Shown here: one piece after another, positions 1-7,307 of the stretch
Layout of the letters: every line of letters begins with the position of its first letter
Position numbering within the stretch: position 1 is the stretch's first letter
Origin: Solirubrobacteraceae bacterium
GTDB taxonomy: Bacteria > Actinomycetota > Thermoleophilia > Solirubrobacterales > Solirubrobacteraceae
NCBI GenBank assembly: GCA_023230855.1
Contig: JALNWQ010000010.1
Span: 121,567-185,566 of the forward strand
Reading direction: 5' to 3'
Length of the DNA: 64,000 nt
The notes under the pieces: generated by a model
The model's database searches: none
Seen by the model: the letters and a program-made list of their open reading frames with translations, nothing else
What the model was told of the DNA's origin: nothing
Translations under genes and position numbers: made by a program

Positions 1-462
1 GCGGGCCGCCTCGGCCCGGGCGACGACGTCGTCGACGGACCCGCCCGCCCGCGCGGCGGCCGCGGCGGCGAGGACGACGAGGCCGAGGGCGCCGCACGCC
101 ATCCGCGAGTCGACGACGTCGACCCGTCGGCCGGTGTCGCCGGCGGCGATCGTGGCCGCCTGGCGCGCCGACTCGACGGTGCCGGAGATGCCACCCGCCA
201 GGTGGATCGACACGACGTCGCTCCCGGCGGCGACGAGCGGCTCGTACGCCTCGAGGAAGTCGCCGACCGACGGTTGCGACGTCGACGGCAGGCTCGACGC
301 GTCGCGCAGGGACGCGTAGAACGCGTCGAGGTCGGCGATCGCGCTCTCGCGCGTCGACGCGCCGTCCCGGGTGGTGTACAGGCTGACCTGGCCGACGCCG
401 CGGTCGGCGAGCAGCCCGGCGGGCAGGTACTGGGTGGTGTCGGTGACGACCGCGACCGGCAT
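1..462 (-). CDS. DegV family fatty-acid-binding protein (C-terminus cut by window edge)
   Basis: The minus-strand frame from the ATG at 462 stays open to base 1 and gives at least 154 residues beginning MPVAVVTDTTQYLP. The VTD(T/S)T..LP opening, the TSQPSVGDF segment and the HLAGGISGT segment are hallmarks of the DegV fold. DegV proteins bind a single fatty acid, and in Gram-positives such proteins (FakB) present it to the kinase FakA; no FakA homologue is visible here. The start lies 9 bases after the stop of the M14 peptidase, so the two are probably co-transcribed. The C-terminal half lies outside the window. Confidence 0.85.
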   Translation of the reverse strand, partial: MPVAVVTDTTQYLPAGLLADRGVGQVSLYTTRDGASTRESAIADLDAFYASLRDASSLPSTSQPSVGDFLEAYEPLVAAGSDVVSIHLAGGISGTVESARQAATIAAGDTGRRVDVVDSRMACGALGLVVLAAAAAARAGGSVDDVVARAEAAR

Positions 463-471
463 GGGCGCACC

Positions 472-2721
472 CTATCCGGGTGGGGTGAGCAGCAGCGCGG
501 CCAGCACGGCCTCGCCGCCGGGCGCGAACCCCCGGAACGTCGGCGAGAAGCCGACGCTCACGACCTCGCCCGCGCCGACGCGCTCGCGGACGACGAGCGG
601 GCGGTCGCCCGCCCGCAGCGACGTCGTGGCGCCGGCGGGGGCGAGGAGCCGCCGCTCGCCCGCCACGACGACGTCGACCACGGGACCGGTCAGCGTGACG
701 ACGTCGGCGCCGGCCGTCGCCCGCAGGTGCGCCGGGGCGTCCGGGCCCCGGGCCGTGGTGACCCCGGTCAGCCCGGCGCGCGACGCGGCGTCGACGGCGT
801 CGCCGAGGAGCACGATCGATCCGCCGCCCGCCGCGAACGCCCGCAGCGCGGCGATCCCCGTGCCACCGAGGACGCCGAACGGTGGGGCGGCGGGGCCCAG
901 CACCACGTGCGTCGTGCCGGGCGCGACCGGCACGGCCCCGTCGACGACGTCGACCGGCGTGCCGGCCCGCCGGAGCCACCAGGTGATCCAGCCGGAGCGA
1001 CGCTCGGGCCCCGGGAGGGACGAGGGCGGCCCGGTGAGCGGCGGCGTCGGGTCCCGCAGCACGGCGATCCGCGGCGAGCGCAACGCGACGGCGTCGTCCG
1101 GCGGACCGGTCGGCTCGCGTCGCGGGCGCACCCCGGCGGCCGCCATGGCGCCGCCGGTGGCCGCGTCGGCGTGGAGCCACAGCCGCCCGTCGGGCGCGAC
1201 CCGCACCGGGGAGGCGACGGTGCGCGACGCCATCGCGACGCGCAGCGCCCCGGCGTCGCCGGCCGGGAACGACGTCACGGCGCCGGCCGGCACGACCGTC
1301 GGCGTCGTGGTGGAGACGGGGCGCGTCCGCTCGCGGGGGAGCGGACGCGCGAGCGGGACGACCTCGAGCGACGCCAGGCGCGGCAGCGACCAGGGATCCG
1401 CGCCCGCCGGGTCGGCCGCGGCGTCGTCGGCCAGGAGCACGGAGAGCCACGCGGCCCGTGGCTGGTCGGCGTCGATGACCGTCGACCCGGCGGGCAGGCG
1501 GACCCGCGGCCCCCGTCGGCCGGGGTCGGCGGCATCCACGGCGCGCACGCGCGTGGCGCGCCGCAGCTCGGCGACCAGGACGCCCCGCCGGCGCAGCGAT
1601 GCGGCCAGGGCGATCCGGTCGGCGTCCCGCGCGCCGGCCGGCAGCGCCCAGCCCGCGACCGCGACGCGCCGGGAGCGCTGGGCGCGGACCGCGCGACCGA
1701 CCCGGTCGGCGTGGTCGGCGACGGCGCCCAGGACCGCGCGGGCGGCGGCGGCGTGTCGCGCCACCCGCACCGCGAACGGCGCGTCCGATCCCTGCTCCAA
1801 CGTCATCGTGGCGGCCCCGAACGCCAGGCCGAGAGCGCTGTCGGCGTAGCCCGGGTACAGCAGGTCGTAGCCGCGGTGGGCGGGTCGGACCGCGTCGGGC
1901 CCCAACCGGCCGAGCGCACGGTCGACCGCCGGGGCGATGACCCGGTCGGCGACGCGTCGCGCCGGACCGCCGAGCGCCGGCAGCACCGGCGGCGCGTACG
2001 GCGGGGTGAAGTACCCGGTCCCGGACTGCTCGTGGAGGTCGGCGAGGACGGTCGGCGGCAGCCGCCGTAGCGCGCCCCACCAGGCGGCGGTCTCGGGCTG
2101 CGTCGTCGTCGACCAGTCGCGGTTGAGGTCGAATCCCGCGGCGTTCGTGCGGGTGCCGCGCGCCGCGCCGTCCGGGTTGAGGTCGGGGACGACGACGGTG
2201 ACGACCCGGTCGAGGACGCGCCGGCCCGCGCAGCTCTCGTCGGCGGCGAGCGCGGCGACCGTCGTCAGCAGCGCCGGGGTTCCCGACGGCTCGTTGGCGT
2301 GCACCGCCCCGGTGAGCCACGCGGTCACCGGGCCGTCGGGCCGCGCCCGGCCCTGCGCGGACGGCCGTCGGGCGGCGTCGCGGCGCCCCGCGGCCAGGTC
2401 GCGGTCCCCGATCGCACGGGGATCGCCGACGACGACGTAGCGCAGCGGCCGTCCCTCGGGGGTGCGTCCGGCGACGAAGGTCCGGATCCGAGGCGACAGG
2501 GCGTCGAGCGCCCGTAGGGCCGCGTCGGTGGCGGCCGGTGACGCGGGCCCGGCCGCGAGCGGGGCCACGAGGCCCCGCGCGATGCCGGAGGGCGACCCGC
2601 CGGGAACGTCCGGGCACCGCTCTCCCGCGGCGGCCCACGCCGTGCCGGGCGCCGCGAGCAGGGCGGCGCCGAGCGCGATCGCGCCCGCGAGGACCCGGCG
2701 GCTCGCGGACCGGGACGGCAC
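472..2721 (-). CDS. Secreted M14-family zinc carboxypeptidase
   Basis: This 749-residue protein starts with GTG and has a signal peptide (basic n-region, Ala/Leu core, ending near GTAWAAA). The M14 signature residues are in order: the zinc ligands His and Glu in GAVHANEPSG, the LNPDGA loop, Asn-Arg of FDLNRDW, the third zinc ligand His in ADLHEQSG, and a Glu in TLEQGSD as the likely catalytic base. It should hydrolyse C-terminal residues of peptides or peptidoglycan-derived peptides outside the cell. The long C-terminal half (about residues 380-749) is unassigned and may be a glutamine-amidotransferase-like or beta-sandwich accessory region. A small hairpin separates it from the upstream glutaredoxin gene, and degV follows at 9 bases. 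Confidence 0.85.
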   Translation of the reverse strand: MPSRSASRRVLAGAIALGAALLAAPGTAWAAAGERCPDVPGGSPSGIARGLVAPLAAGPASPAATDAALRALDALSPRIRTFVAGRTPEGRPLRYVVVGDPRAIGDRDLAAGRRDAARRPSAQGRARPDGPVTAWLTGAVHANEPSGTPALLTTVAALAADESCAGRRVLDRVVTVVVPDLNPDGAARGTRTNAAGFDLNRDWSTTTQPETAAWWGALRRLPPTVLADLHEQSGTGYFTPPYAPPVLPALGGPARRVADRVIAPAVDRALGRLGPDAVRPAHRGYDLLYPGYADSALGLAFGAATMTLEQGSDAPFAVRVARHAAAARAVLGAVADHADRVGRAVRAQRSRRVAVAGWALPAGARDADRIALAASLRRRGVLVAELRRATRVRAVDAADPGRRGPRVRLPAGSTVIDADQPRAAWLSVLLADDAAADPAGADPWSLPRLASLEVVPLARPLPRERTRPVSTTTPTVVPAGAVTSFPAGDAGALRVAMASRTVASPVRVAPDGRLWLHADAATGGAMAAAGVRPRREPTGPPDDAVALRSPRIAVLRDPTPPLTGPPSSLPGPERRSGWITWWLRRAGTPVDVVDGAVPVAPGTTHVVLGPAAPPFGVLGGTGIAALRAFAAGGGSIVLLGDAVDAASRAGLTGVTTARGPDAPAHLRATAGADVVTLTGPVVDVVVAGERRLLAPAGATTSLRAGDRPLVVRERVGAGEVVSVGFSPTFRGFAPGGEAVLAALLLTPPG

Positions 2722-2730
2722 GGGCGGATC

Positions 2731-2746
2731 GGCCGCCGGGGCGGCC
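2731..2746. terminator. Short GC hairpin between grx4 and the M14 peptidase
   Basis: Seven-base perfect arms GGCCGCC / GGCGGCC with a two-base centre lie in the 28-base gap. No U-tract follows, so it may only attenuate transcription. Confidence 0.3.
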
Positions 2747-2749
2747 CGG

Positions 2750-3166
2750 TCAGTCCTTGCCGAGGAGGTTCTCGGGCTGCAGCAGCCCGGAGTCGGCGGG
2801 CGCGTCGGCGGCCGGCGCGTCGGGCGCGTCGCCGGAGGCCTCGGCCCCGACGAGCTCCTGCAGCTCGCCGCTCTCGTACATCTCGAGGATGATGTCGCTC
2901 CCGCCGACGAGCTCGCCGCGGACGAAGAGCTGCGGGATCGTCGGCCACTGCGACAGGGCCGACAGCTCCTGGCGGATCCGGGGGTCGGGCAGGATGTCGA
3001 CGCTCGCGAACGCCACGTCGAGCGCCTGGAGCACCCCGACGGCGCGCGAGGAGAAGCCGCACGCCGGCACCTCCGGCGTGCCCTTCATGAACAGGATGAT
3101 GTCGTTCTCCCCGATCGCCTGGGCGATCGCGTCGCGCAGCGGGTTCTCGGTCTGCTGCTCGCTCAT
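2750..3166 (-). CDS. grxD: Monothiol glutaredoxin (Grx4/GrxD family)
   Basis: This 138-residue protein carries the monothiol CGFS active site in KGTPEVPACGFSSRAV, the WPTIPQLFV cis-proline segment and the GGSDI glutathione-binding motif of Grx4. Such proteins bind a glutathione-ligated 2Fe-2S cluster and pass it on, often as a heterodimer with BolA. The start is set at MSEQQTENPL (3166), because the frame upstream runs through the bolA gene. It lies 8 bases after the bolA stop, so bolA and grxD form an operon and the products are expected partners. A 30-residue Ala/Asp/Pro-rich tail after the fold is unusual for the family. Actinobacteria mostly use mycothiol, so the thiol ligand here is uncertain. 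Confidence 0.93.
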   Translation of the reverse strand: MSEQQTENPLRDAIAQAIGENDIILFMKGTPEVPACGFSSRAVGVLQALDVAFASVDILPDPRIRQELSALSQWPTIPQLFVRGELVGGSDIILEMYESGELQELVGAEASGDAPDAPAADAPADSGLLQPENLLGKD

Positions 3167-3174
3167 GGGACTCC

Positions 3175-3399
3175 TCAGGACGGGGTCTTGGTCTTCAGGC
3201 TCAACGCATGGATCTCGCCGCCGAGCTGGCCGGCGAAGATGTCCATCACCATGCGGTGCTGCTCGATGCGGGAGCGGCCGGCGAACGCCGCCGACGTGAC
3301 GACGGCCTCGAAGTGCACGCCGTCCGGTCCCGACACCTCGGCGGTCGACCCGGGAAGGGCCGCCTCGATCCGCTGCTTGAGCTCGTCGGCGGAGGGCAT
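3175..3399 (-). CDS. bolA: BolA family protein
   Basis: This 74-residue protein has the BolA class II KH-like fold signature: an acidic VSGPDGVHFEAVV strand segment, FAGRSRIEQHRMVMD with the conserved invariant His, and the C-terminal GGEIHALSLKT. The His residues and the companion CGFS glutaredoxin encoded directly downstream support a 2Fe-2S-bridged BolA-Grx4 complex in iron sensing or cluster maturation. A TACCCT hexamer ends 7 bases before the ATG with no Shine-Dalgarno sequence, suggesting a leaderless mRNA that starts the bolA-grxD operon. Confidence 0.9.
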   Translation of the reverse strand: MPSADELKQRIEAALPGSTAEVSGPDGVHFEAVVTSAAFAGRSRIEQHRMVMDIFAGQLGGEIHALSLKTKTPS

Positions 3400-3406
3400 C
3401 GATCAC

Positions 3407-3412
3407 AGGGTA
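3407..3412 (-). promoter_or_regulatory. -10 box (TACCCT) of leaderless bolA
   Basis: TACCCT on the minus strand, 7 bases before the ATG at 3399, matches the TANNNT rule seen across the window. Confidence 0.55.
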
Positions 3413-3439
3413 CGCGCTTTGCCCGACGGCGCCGCGCGG

Positions 3440-5224
3440 CTACTGGATCGCGACGCCGTCGGTCGTCACCGCACCGTTCATCGTGTCCTGCAGCGACGTC
3501 CAGTCGACGTCGTTGCGGGTGCCGACGACGACGAACCCGACCTCGCTGTCGGTCGTGAGGTGGTGGAGCTGCTCGAACACCGGCCGGCTCCCGTCGGAGA
3601 TCCGGCCGCAGTTGCGCCAGCCGATACCGCGGGTGTCGCTCTGCGACGCCTGCATCCGGACCTCGCCGGACGGCGGGTTGATGCACGTGCCCCGGGTGGT
3701 GGCGGCGGTGCCGGGGGTGATCCCATCCTCGCGGCCACGGCGGTAGTACGACTCGGCGTCGGCGAAGCGCTTGAAGAGGAAGTACGTCAGCCGGGTGGCG
3801 GCGTCGGGGTTGCAGGTGATCTCCGCGTAGTAGACCTCGGAGCCCCCGTCGTGGTTCGTGTAGGACGTGTCGCCGCAGGTCGCCGCGACCTTCTCGTTGA
3901 TCGCGCGGCGGAGCGCCGCCTCGAGTCGCGGCGCGTCCGGGTCGGTCGGGTCGCCCGGCGTGCCGCCGGGGTCGGTTCCCGGCGTGCGGCCCGGGTCGGT
4001 CCCCGGGGTGCCCCCGCCGACGGTCGTCGTGACCGTCTTGCCGCCACCGCCGCCGAGAGCGAGCGCCAGGCCGCCACCGGCGAGCACGAGCACCGCGATC
4101 ACGGCGCCGATGACGAGCGGGCGTCGCGAACGTGCGCCTCCTGCCCCGCCCGTCGAGGGGCTCGTGCCGCCGCCGGGCGTCGAGCGGTCGCCGCCCGCGG
4201 TCCCGCCACCCGCGCCGGGCCGACCGCCGGTCGCGAGGGCGCCCGTCGCGACCTGGCGCGTCGCGTCGGTGGCGCTCGAGGTCGATGGGCCGTCGGCGCG
4301 CGGCACGACGACCGTCGCGTCGTGGGGGCCGGAGTCGTGCTTCTCCTTGGCGTCGTCGGGCGTCGCGGTGAGCGCGGCGCGGGCGGCGACGGCGAGCTCG
4401 CCGGCGGTGGCGTAGCGGTCGGCGGGGTCGATCGCCATGCCGCGGGCGATGACGTCGTCGAACGCGGCCAGCTCGGGCCGGCGCTCGCCGGGCAGCGGCC
4501 GGGGGGCGCTGACGTGGCCGAGGAGCTTCTTCGCGGTGCTGCCCGGGAACGGCGCGTCCCCGGTGAGCATGACGAGGAGCATCGCCGCCAGCGCGTAGAC
4601 GTCGGACCGGCCGTCGGTGCGGGCGTGCTCGATCCGCTCCGGGGCGAGGTAGTCGAGGCTGCCGACGACGACCCCGGTGGCGGTGAGCTCGTCGTGGGAC
4701 TCCAGGTCCTTCGTCAGGCCGAAGTCCGCCAGCAGGGCGCGCATCCGGCCGTCGGACGAGCCGATCGCGGCGCGGCCGCCGTCGCTGCGCTCCAGCAGGA
4801 CGTTGGCGGGCTTGACGTCGCGGTGGACGAGCCCGTTGAGGTGGGCGTGGTCGAGCGCCGCGGCGACCTGCTCGATGATCGCGACCGACTCGACGGGATC
4901 GAGGCTGCCCTCCTCGCGCAGGCGCGCGCCGAGGTCCTCGCCCTCGACGTACCGCATCGCGAGCCACGGGCCGTGGTCGGACACGCCGGCGTCGTAGACC
5001 GTCACGACGTTGGGATGCTCGAGGCGGGCGGCCAGGCGCGCCTCGCGGTCGAACCGTTGGCGGAAGTCCTCGTCGTCGGCCATCCCGGACGCGACGACCT
5101 TGAGCGCGACCTTGCGGCCGAGCGACGCGTGCTCCGCGAGGTACACGGCGCCCATCCCGCCCCGGCCGATGGCCCGGACGATGCGGTACGGGCCGATGGT
5201 GTCGTCGGGGCGGGGCTCGGACAT
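3440..5224 (-). CDS. Membrane-anchored Ser/Thr protein kinase
   Basis: This 594-residue protein is a Hanks-type kinase. Visible are the glycine loop GRGGMGAVYLAE, the catalytic lysine in VALKVV, HRDVKPANV in the catalytic loop, ADFGL as the magnesium motif and YLAPERIE. A low-complexity linker (about 290-360) leads to one transmembrane helix (LVIGAVIAVLVLAGGGLALAL, near 365-385), then an extracytoplasmic stalk of Thr-Pro-Gly-Asp repeats (three to four TPGTDPG-like copies). The outer domain of about 170 residues has several Cys and no PASTA repeats; its ligand is unknown. The topology fits an actinobacterial Pkn receptor kinase. A TATGCT hexamer lies 9 bases before the ATG. Confidence 0.93.
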   Translation of the reverse strand: MSEPRPDDTIGPYRIVRAIGRGGMGAVYLAEHASLGRKVALKVVASGMADDEDFRQRFDREARLAARLEHPNVVTVYDAGVSDHGPWLAMRYVEGEDLGARLREEGSLDPVESVAIIEQVAAALDHAHLNGLVHRDVKPANVLLERSDGGRAAIGSSDGRMRALLADFGLTKDLESHDELTATGVVVGSLDYLAPERIEHARTDGRSDVYALAAMLLVMLTGDAPFPGSTAKKLLGHVSAPRPLPGERRPELAAFDDVIARGMAIDPADRYATAGELAVAARAALTATPDDAKEKHDSGPHDATVVVPRADGPSTSSATDATRQVATGALATGGRPGAGGGTAGGDRSTPGGGTSPSTGGAGGARSRRPLVIGAVIAVLVLAGGGLALALGGGGGKTVTTTVGGGTPGTDPGRTPGTDPGGTPGDPTDPDAPRLEAALRRAINEKVAATCGDTSYTNHDGGSEVYYAEITCNPDAATRLTYFLFKRFADAESYYRRGREDGITPGTAATTRGTCINPPSGEVRMQASQSDTRGIGWRNCGRISDGSRPVFEQLHHLTTDSEVGFVVVGTRNDVDWTSLQDTMNGAVTTDGVAIQ

Positions 5225-5233
5225 GCGGGCGCC

Positions 5234-5239
5234 AGCATA
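5234..5239 (-). promoter_or_regulatory. -10 box (TATGCT) of the leaderless kinase gene
   Basis: TATGCT on the minus strand ends 9 bases before the ATG at 5224; no Shine-Dalgarno sequence is present. Confidence 0.5.
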
Positions 5240-5323
5240 ACCGTGCGGTCGGCGTCGACCGGCCCTCCGACAGGGGGGTCGTGACCCCTCGCCCGACCGT
5301 TCGGGAGCGCCGTCGCGGGGCGC

Positions 5324-5329
5324 TACACT
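5324..5329 (+). promoter_or_regulatory. -10 box (TACACT) of erpA
   Basis: TACACT lies 68 bases before the erpA ATG, with a weak TTCGGG 18 bases upstream. Unlike most first genes here, erpA would have a leader and a Shine-Dalgarno sequence. Confidence 0.45.
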
Positions 5330-5397
5330 TCGTGAAGCATCGGGTGCGGTGGCCGGGCTCCCGGCCGGGACCGTCCCCGGACGTCATCGGAGGGCAC

Positions 5398-5748
5398 ATG
5401 ATCACGATCACGGACAAGGGCGCGGAGAAGGTCCGCGAGTTCCTCGACAGCAACCCCCAGGACGGTGAGGCGGGCCTGCGCGTCGGCGTGCGTGGCGGCG
5501 GCTGCTCGGGGTTCCAGTACGTCCTCGCCTTCGACGAGAAGCGCGACGGCGACATGACCTTCAACTCGCACGGGATCACCGTGCTGTGCGACCGCCAGTC
5601 GTTCCCGTACGTCACCGGCTCGACGATCGACTACCTCGACGCGATGACCGGCGCCGGGTTCAAGGTCGAGAACCCCAACGTCACCGCCGCCTGCGGCTGC
5701 GGCTCCTCGTTCCGGATCGAGGACGAGGAAGAGGTCTCGGCGGTCTGA
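5398..5748 (+). CDS. erpA: A-type iron-sulfur carrier protein (ErpA/IscA/HesB family)
   Basis: This 116-residue protein has the three family cysteines, one in GGGCSGFQY and two in the C-terminal ACGCGSSF, which hold an iron or Fe-S cluster for delivery to apo-enzymes. The start is the ATG at 5398 preceded by a good Shine-Dalgarno GGAGGG at 5389; the upstream extension of the open frame is not family-like. Together with Grx4 and BolA two genes away it forms an Fe-S assembly neighbourhood interrupted by the kinase. A strong hairpin follows the stop. The symbol follows the family; ErpA and IscA cannot be told apart here. Confidence 0.9.
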   Translation: MITITDKGAEKVREFLDSNPQDGEAGLRVGVRGGGCSGFQYVLAFDEKRDGDMTFNSHGITVLCDRQSFPYVTGSTIDYLDAMTGAGFKVENPNVTAACGCGSSFRIEDEEEVSAV

Positions 5749-5764
5749 CCGTCGCCTGACGGCG

Positions 5765-5782
5765 CGGGCCCCGAGGGGCCCG
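5765..5782 (+). terminator. Hairpin downstream of erpA
   Basis: Eight-base perfect arms CGGGCCCC / GGGGCCCG with GA between them, 16 bases after the erpA stop. There is no U-tract, as is common in such GC-rich genomes. Confidence 0.55.
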
Positions 5783-5828
5783 GGTCCGACCGGCGCATCC
5801 GACCGCCCCGGCCGCGAAGGTCTCCGGG

Positions 5829-7172
5829 GTGCCGTCGGTCGCGCGAACGCTCCTGCTCGTCCTGCTCGCGGCGCTGCTCGTCGGGGGCGGGGCGCTGCTC
5901 GGCCGCGCCGGCGAGGACGACCCGGAGCCCCGCCGGGCCACCGACGCGCCCACGGGGACGGGGCGCGACGGCCCCGTCCCGACGCTGGCGGTCGGGATCG
6001 ACACCGCCGACGCGGTCCTCCTCACCCCGCCCGGCACGGCGGTGGAGCCCGCGTTCGACCTCGGCCGCACGGCCGTCGCCGGGATCGCGCCGCGGCACGT
6101 GCGGGTCGACGTGCGCTGGGACCTGCTGCAGCCGACCGCCGAGGCGCCGCTCGATCCGAACCTCCCCCTGTCGGACGGGTGCGCGCGCGAGGGCGTCGGC
6201 CCGTGCCAGGGGCCGGTGTCGCTCACGCGACTCCTCGCCGCGATCGCGGCCGCCCGCCAGGCCCGGCCCGGCCACTACCGGCCGCTCATCACCTTCTGGG
6301 GCGTCCCCGACTGGGCCGGCGCCGCGCCGGCGCGCGGCTGCCGGGCGGGGGAGGCCCGCGAGGGCGCGCAACCGCTCGACCCCCGCCACGACGGCGCGTA
6401 CCGGGCCGCGGTGCGACGGGTCGCCGACGCGGTCCGCGCCGCCGGGATCGACGCCGCCGACTGGACCCCGTGGAACGAGCCCAACGCGCCGTACTTCATC
6501 GACCCGCAGCGGGATGCGTGCGACCCCGCCGGCGACGCCGCGTCGCCCGGCGTCTACGCCCGACTCGTACGGCTGATGGACGCCGAGATCACCGCCCGTC
6601 CCGTCGGACGCGGCGACCGCCTGGCGCTCGGCGAGCTCGCCACCTGGGCCGCACCGTCCGAGCGCGCCGTGCCGGCCGACGAGTTCCTCCGCGCCCTGCC
6701 CGACGACGTCCTCTGCCGCGCCGACGTCCTCACCGTCCACGGCTACCTCGAGGCGCGGCCCCGATCGGGACGCGGGGAGCCGATCGCCGCCGCGCTGCGC
6801 GAGCTCGACCGGCGACCGTGCCTCGACGGCCGCCCCGCGTGGATCACCGAGACCGGGGTCGGCGCGCCCCGCAGCGGCGGGCGACGGCTCACCCGCGACG
6901 CGGTGCTGCGCGCCGAGTGCCGACTCATGCACCAGCAGCTCGTGCGTTGGTGGCACGACCCGCGCGTCACCGCCGCGTTCCAGTACTCCGTGCGCGAGGA
7001 CGCCGCCTTCCCCGTCGGCCTGCTCGACCCGACCCTGGCGCGCACGTACCCCGTGACCGCCGTGTGGCAGGCGTGGGGCGGCGACCGCGAGCCGACCGCC
7101 CCTCCGCCGCCGTCGCCGACCGGCTGCGCGACCGCGGCGTCGACGAAGGGCGAGCGGGCCCCGGGCGGGTGA
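5829..7172 (+). CDS. Secreted glycoside hydrolase-like TIM-barrel protein (clan GH-A/GH39-like)
   Basis: This 447-residue protein starts with GTG and an N-terminal signal/anchor helix (RTLLLVLLAALLVGGGALL). Two motifs mark a clan GH-A hydrolase: the acid/base Glu in WTPWNEPN (about residue 218) and the nucleophile Glu in WITETGVG (about residue 340), about 120 residues apart as the fold requires. VRVDVRWDLLQP and LITFWGVPDWA are typical of the early barrel strands. It probably cleaves an external glycan; the substrate cannot be told. A Pro-rich tail follows the barrel. No close neighbour suggests a pathway, although a glycosyltransferase follows. Confidence 0.75.
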   Translation: MPSVARTLLLVLLAALLVGGGALLGRAGEDDPEPRRATDAPTGTGRDGPVPTLAVGIDTADAVLLTPPGTAVEPAFDLGRTAVAGIAPRHVRVDVRWDLLQPTAEAPLDPNLPLSDGCAREGVGPCQGPVSLTRLLAAIAAARQARPGHYRPLITFWGVPDWAGAAPARGCRAGEAREGAQPLDPRHDGAYRAAVRRVADAVRAAGIDAADWTPWNEPNAPYFIDPQRDACDPAGDAASPGVYARLVRLMDAEITARPVGRGDRLALGELATWAAPSERAVPADEFLRALPDDVLCRADVLTVHGYLEARPRSGRGEPIAAALRELDRRPCLDGRPAWITETGVGAPRSGGRRLTRDAVLRAECRLMHQQLVRWWHDPRVTAAFQYSVREDAAFPVGLLDPTLARTYPVTAVWQAWGGDREPTAPPPPSPTGCATAASTKGERAPGG

Positions 7173-7294
7173 CGCGGCCGCCGGAGGCCCCGTCGATGGC
7201 GTCCGCGCGCCAGGCACGCGCGGTCGCGCCTCGATCGGGCCGGGGTCGCGTGATCGACCCCACGGTCGCGTGGTAACCCGACGGGATCCGTGGG

Positions 7295-7300
7295 TAGTCT
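7295..7300 (+). promoter_or_regulatory. -10 box (TAGTCT) of the leaderless glycosyltransferase gene
   Basis: TAGTCT ends 7 bases before the ATG at 7308. The alternative GTG at 7290 would lie upstream of the expected transcript start. Confidence 0.6.
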
Positions 7301-7307
7301 GTCGGCG

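Noticed and set aside
202..2070. 622-codon plus-strand open frame at the window start
   Set aside because: It lies opposite the M14 peptidase, which has complete zinc ligands and a signal peptide.
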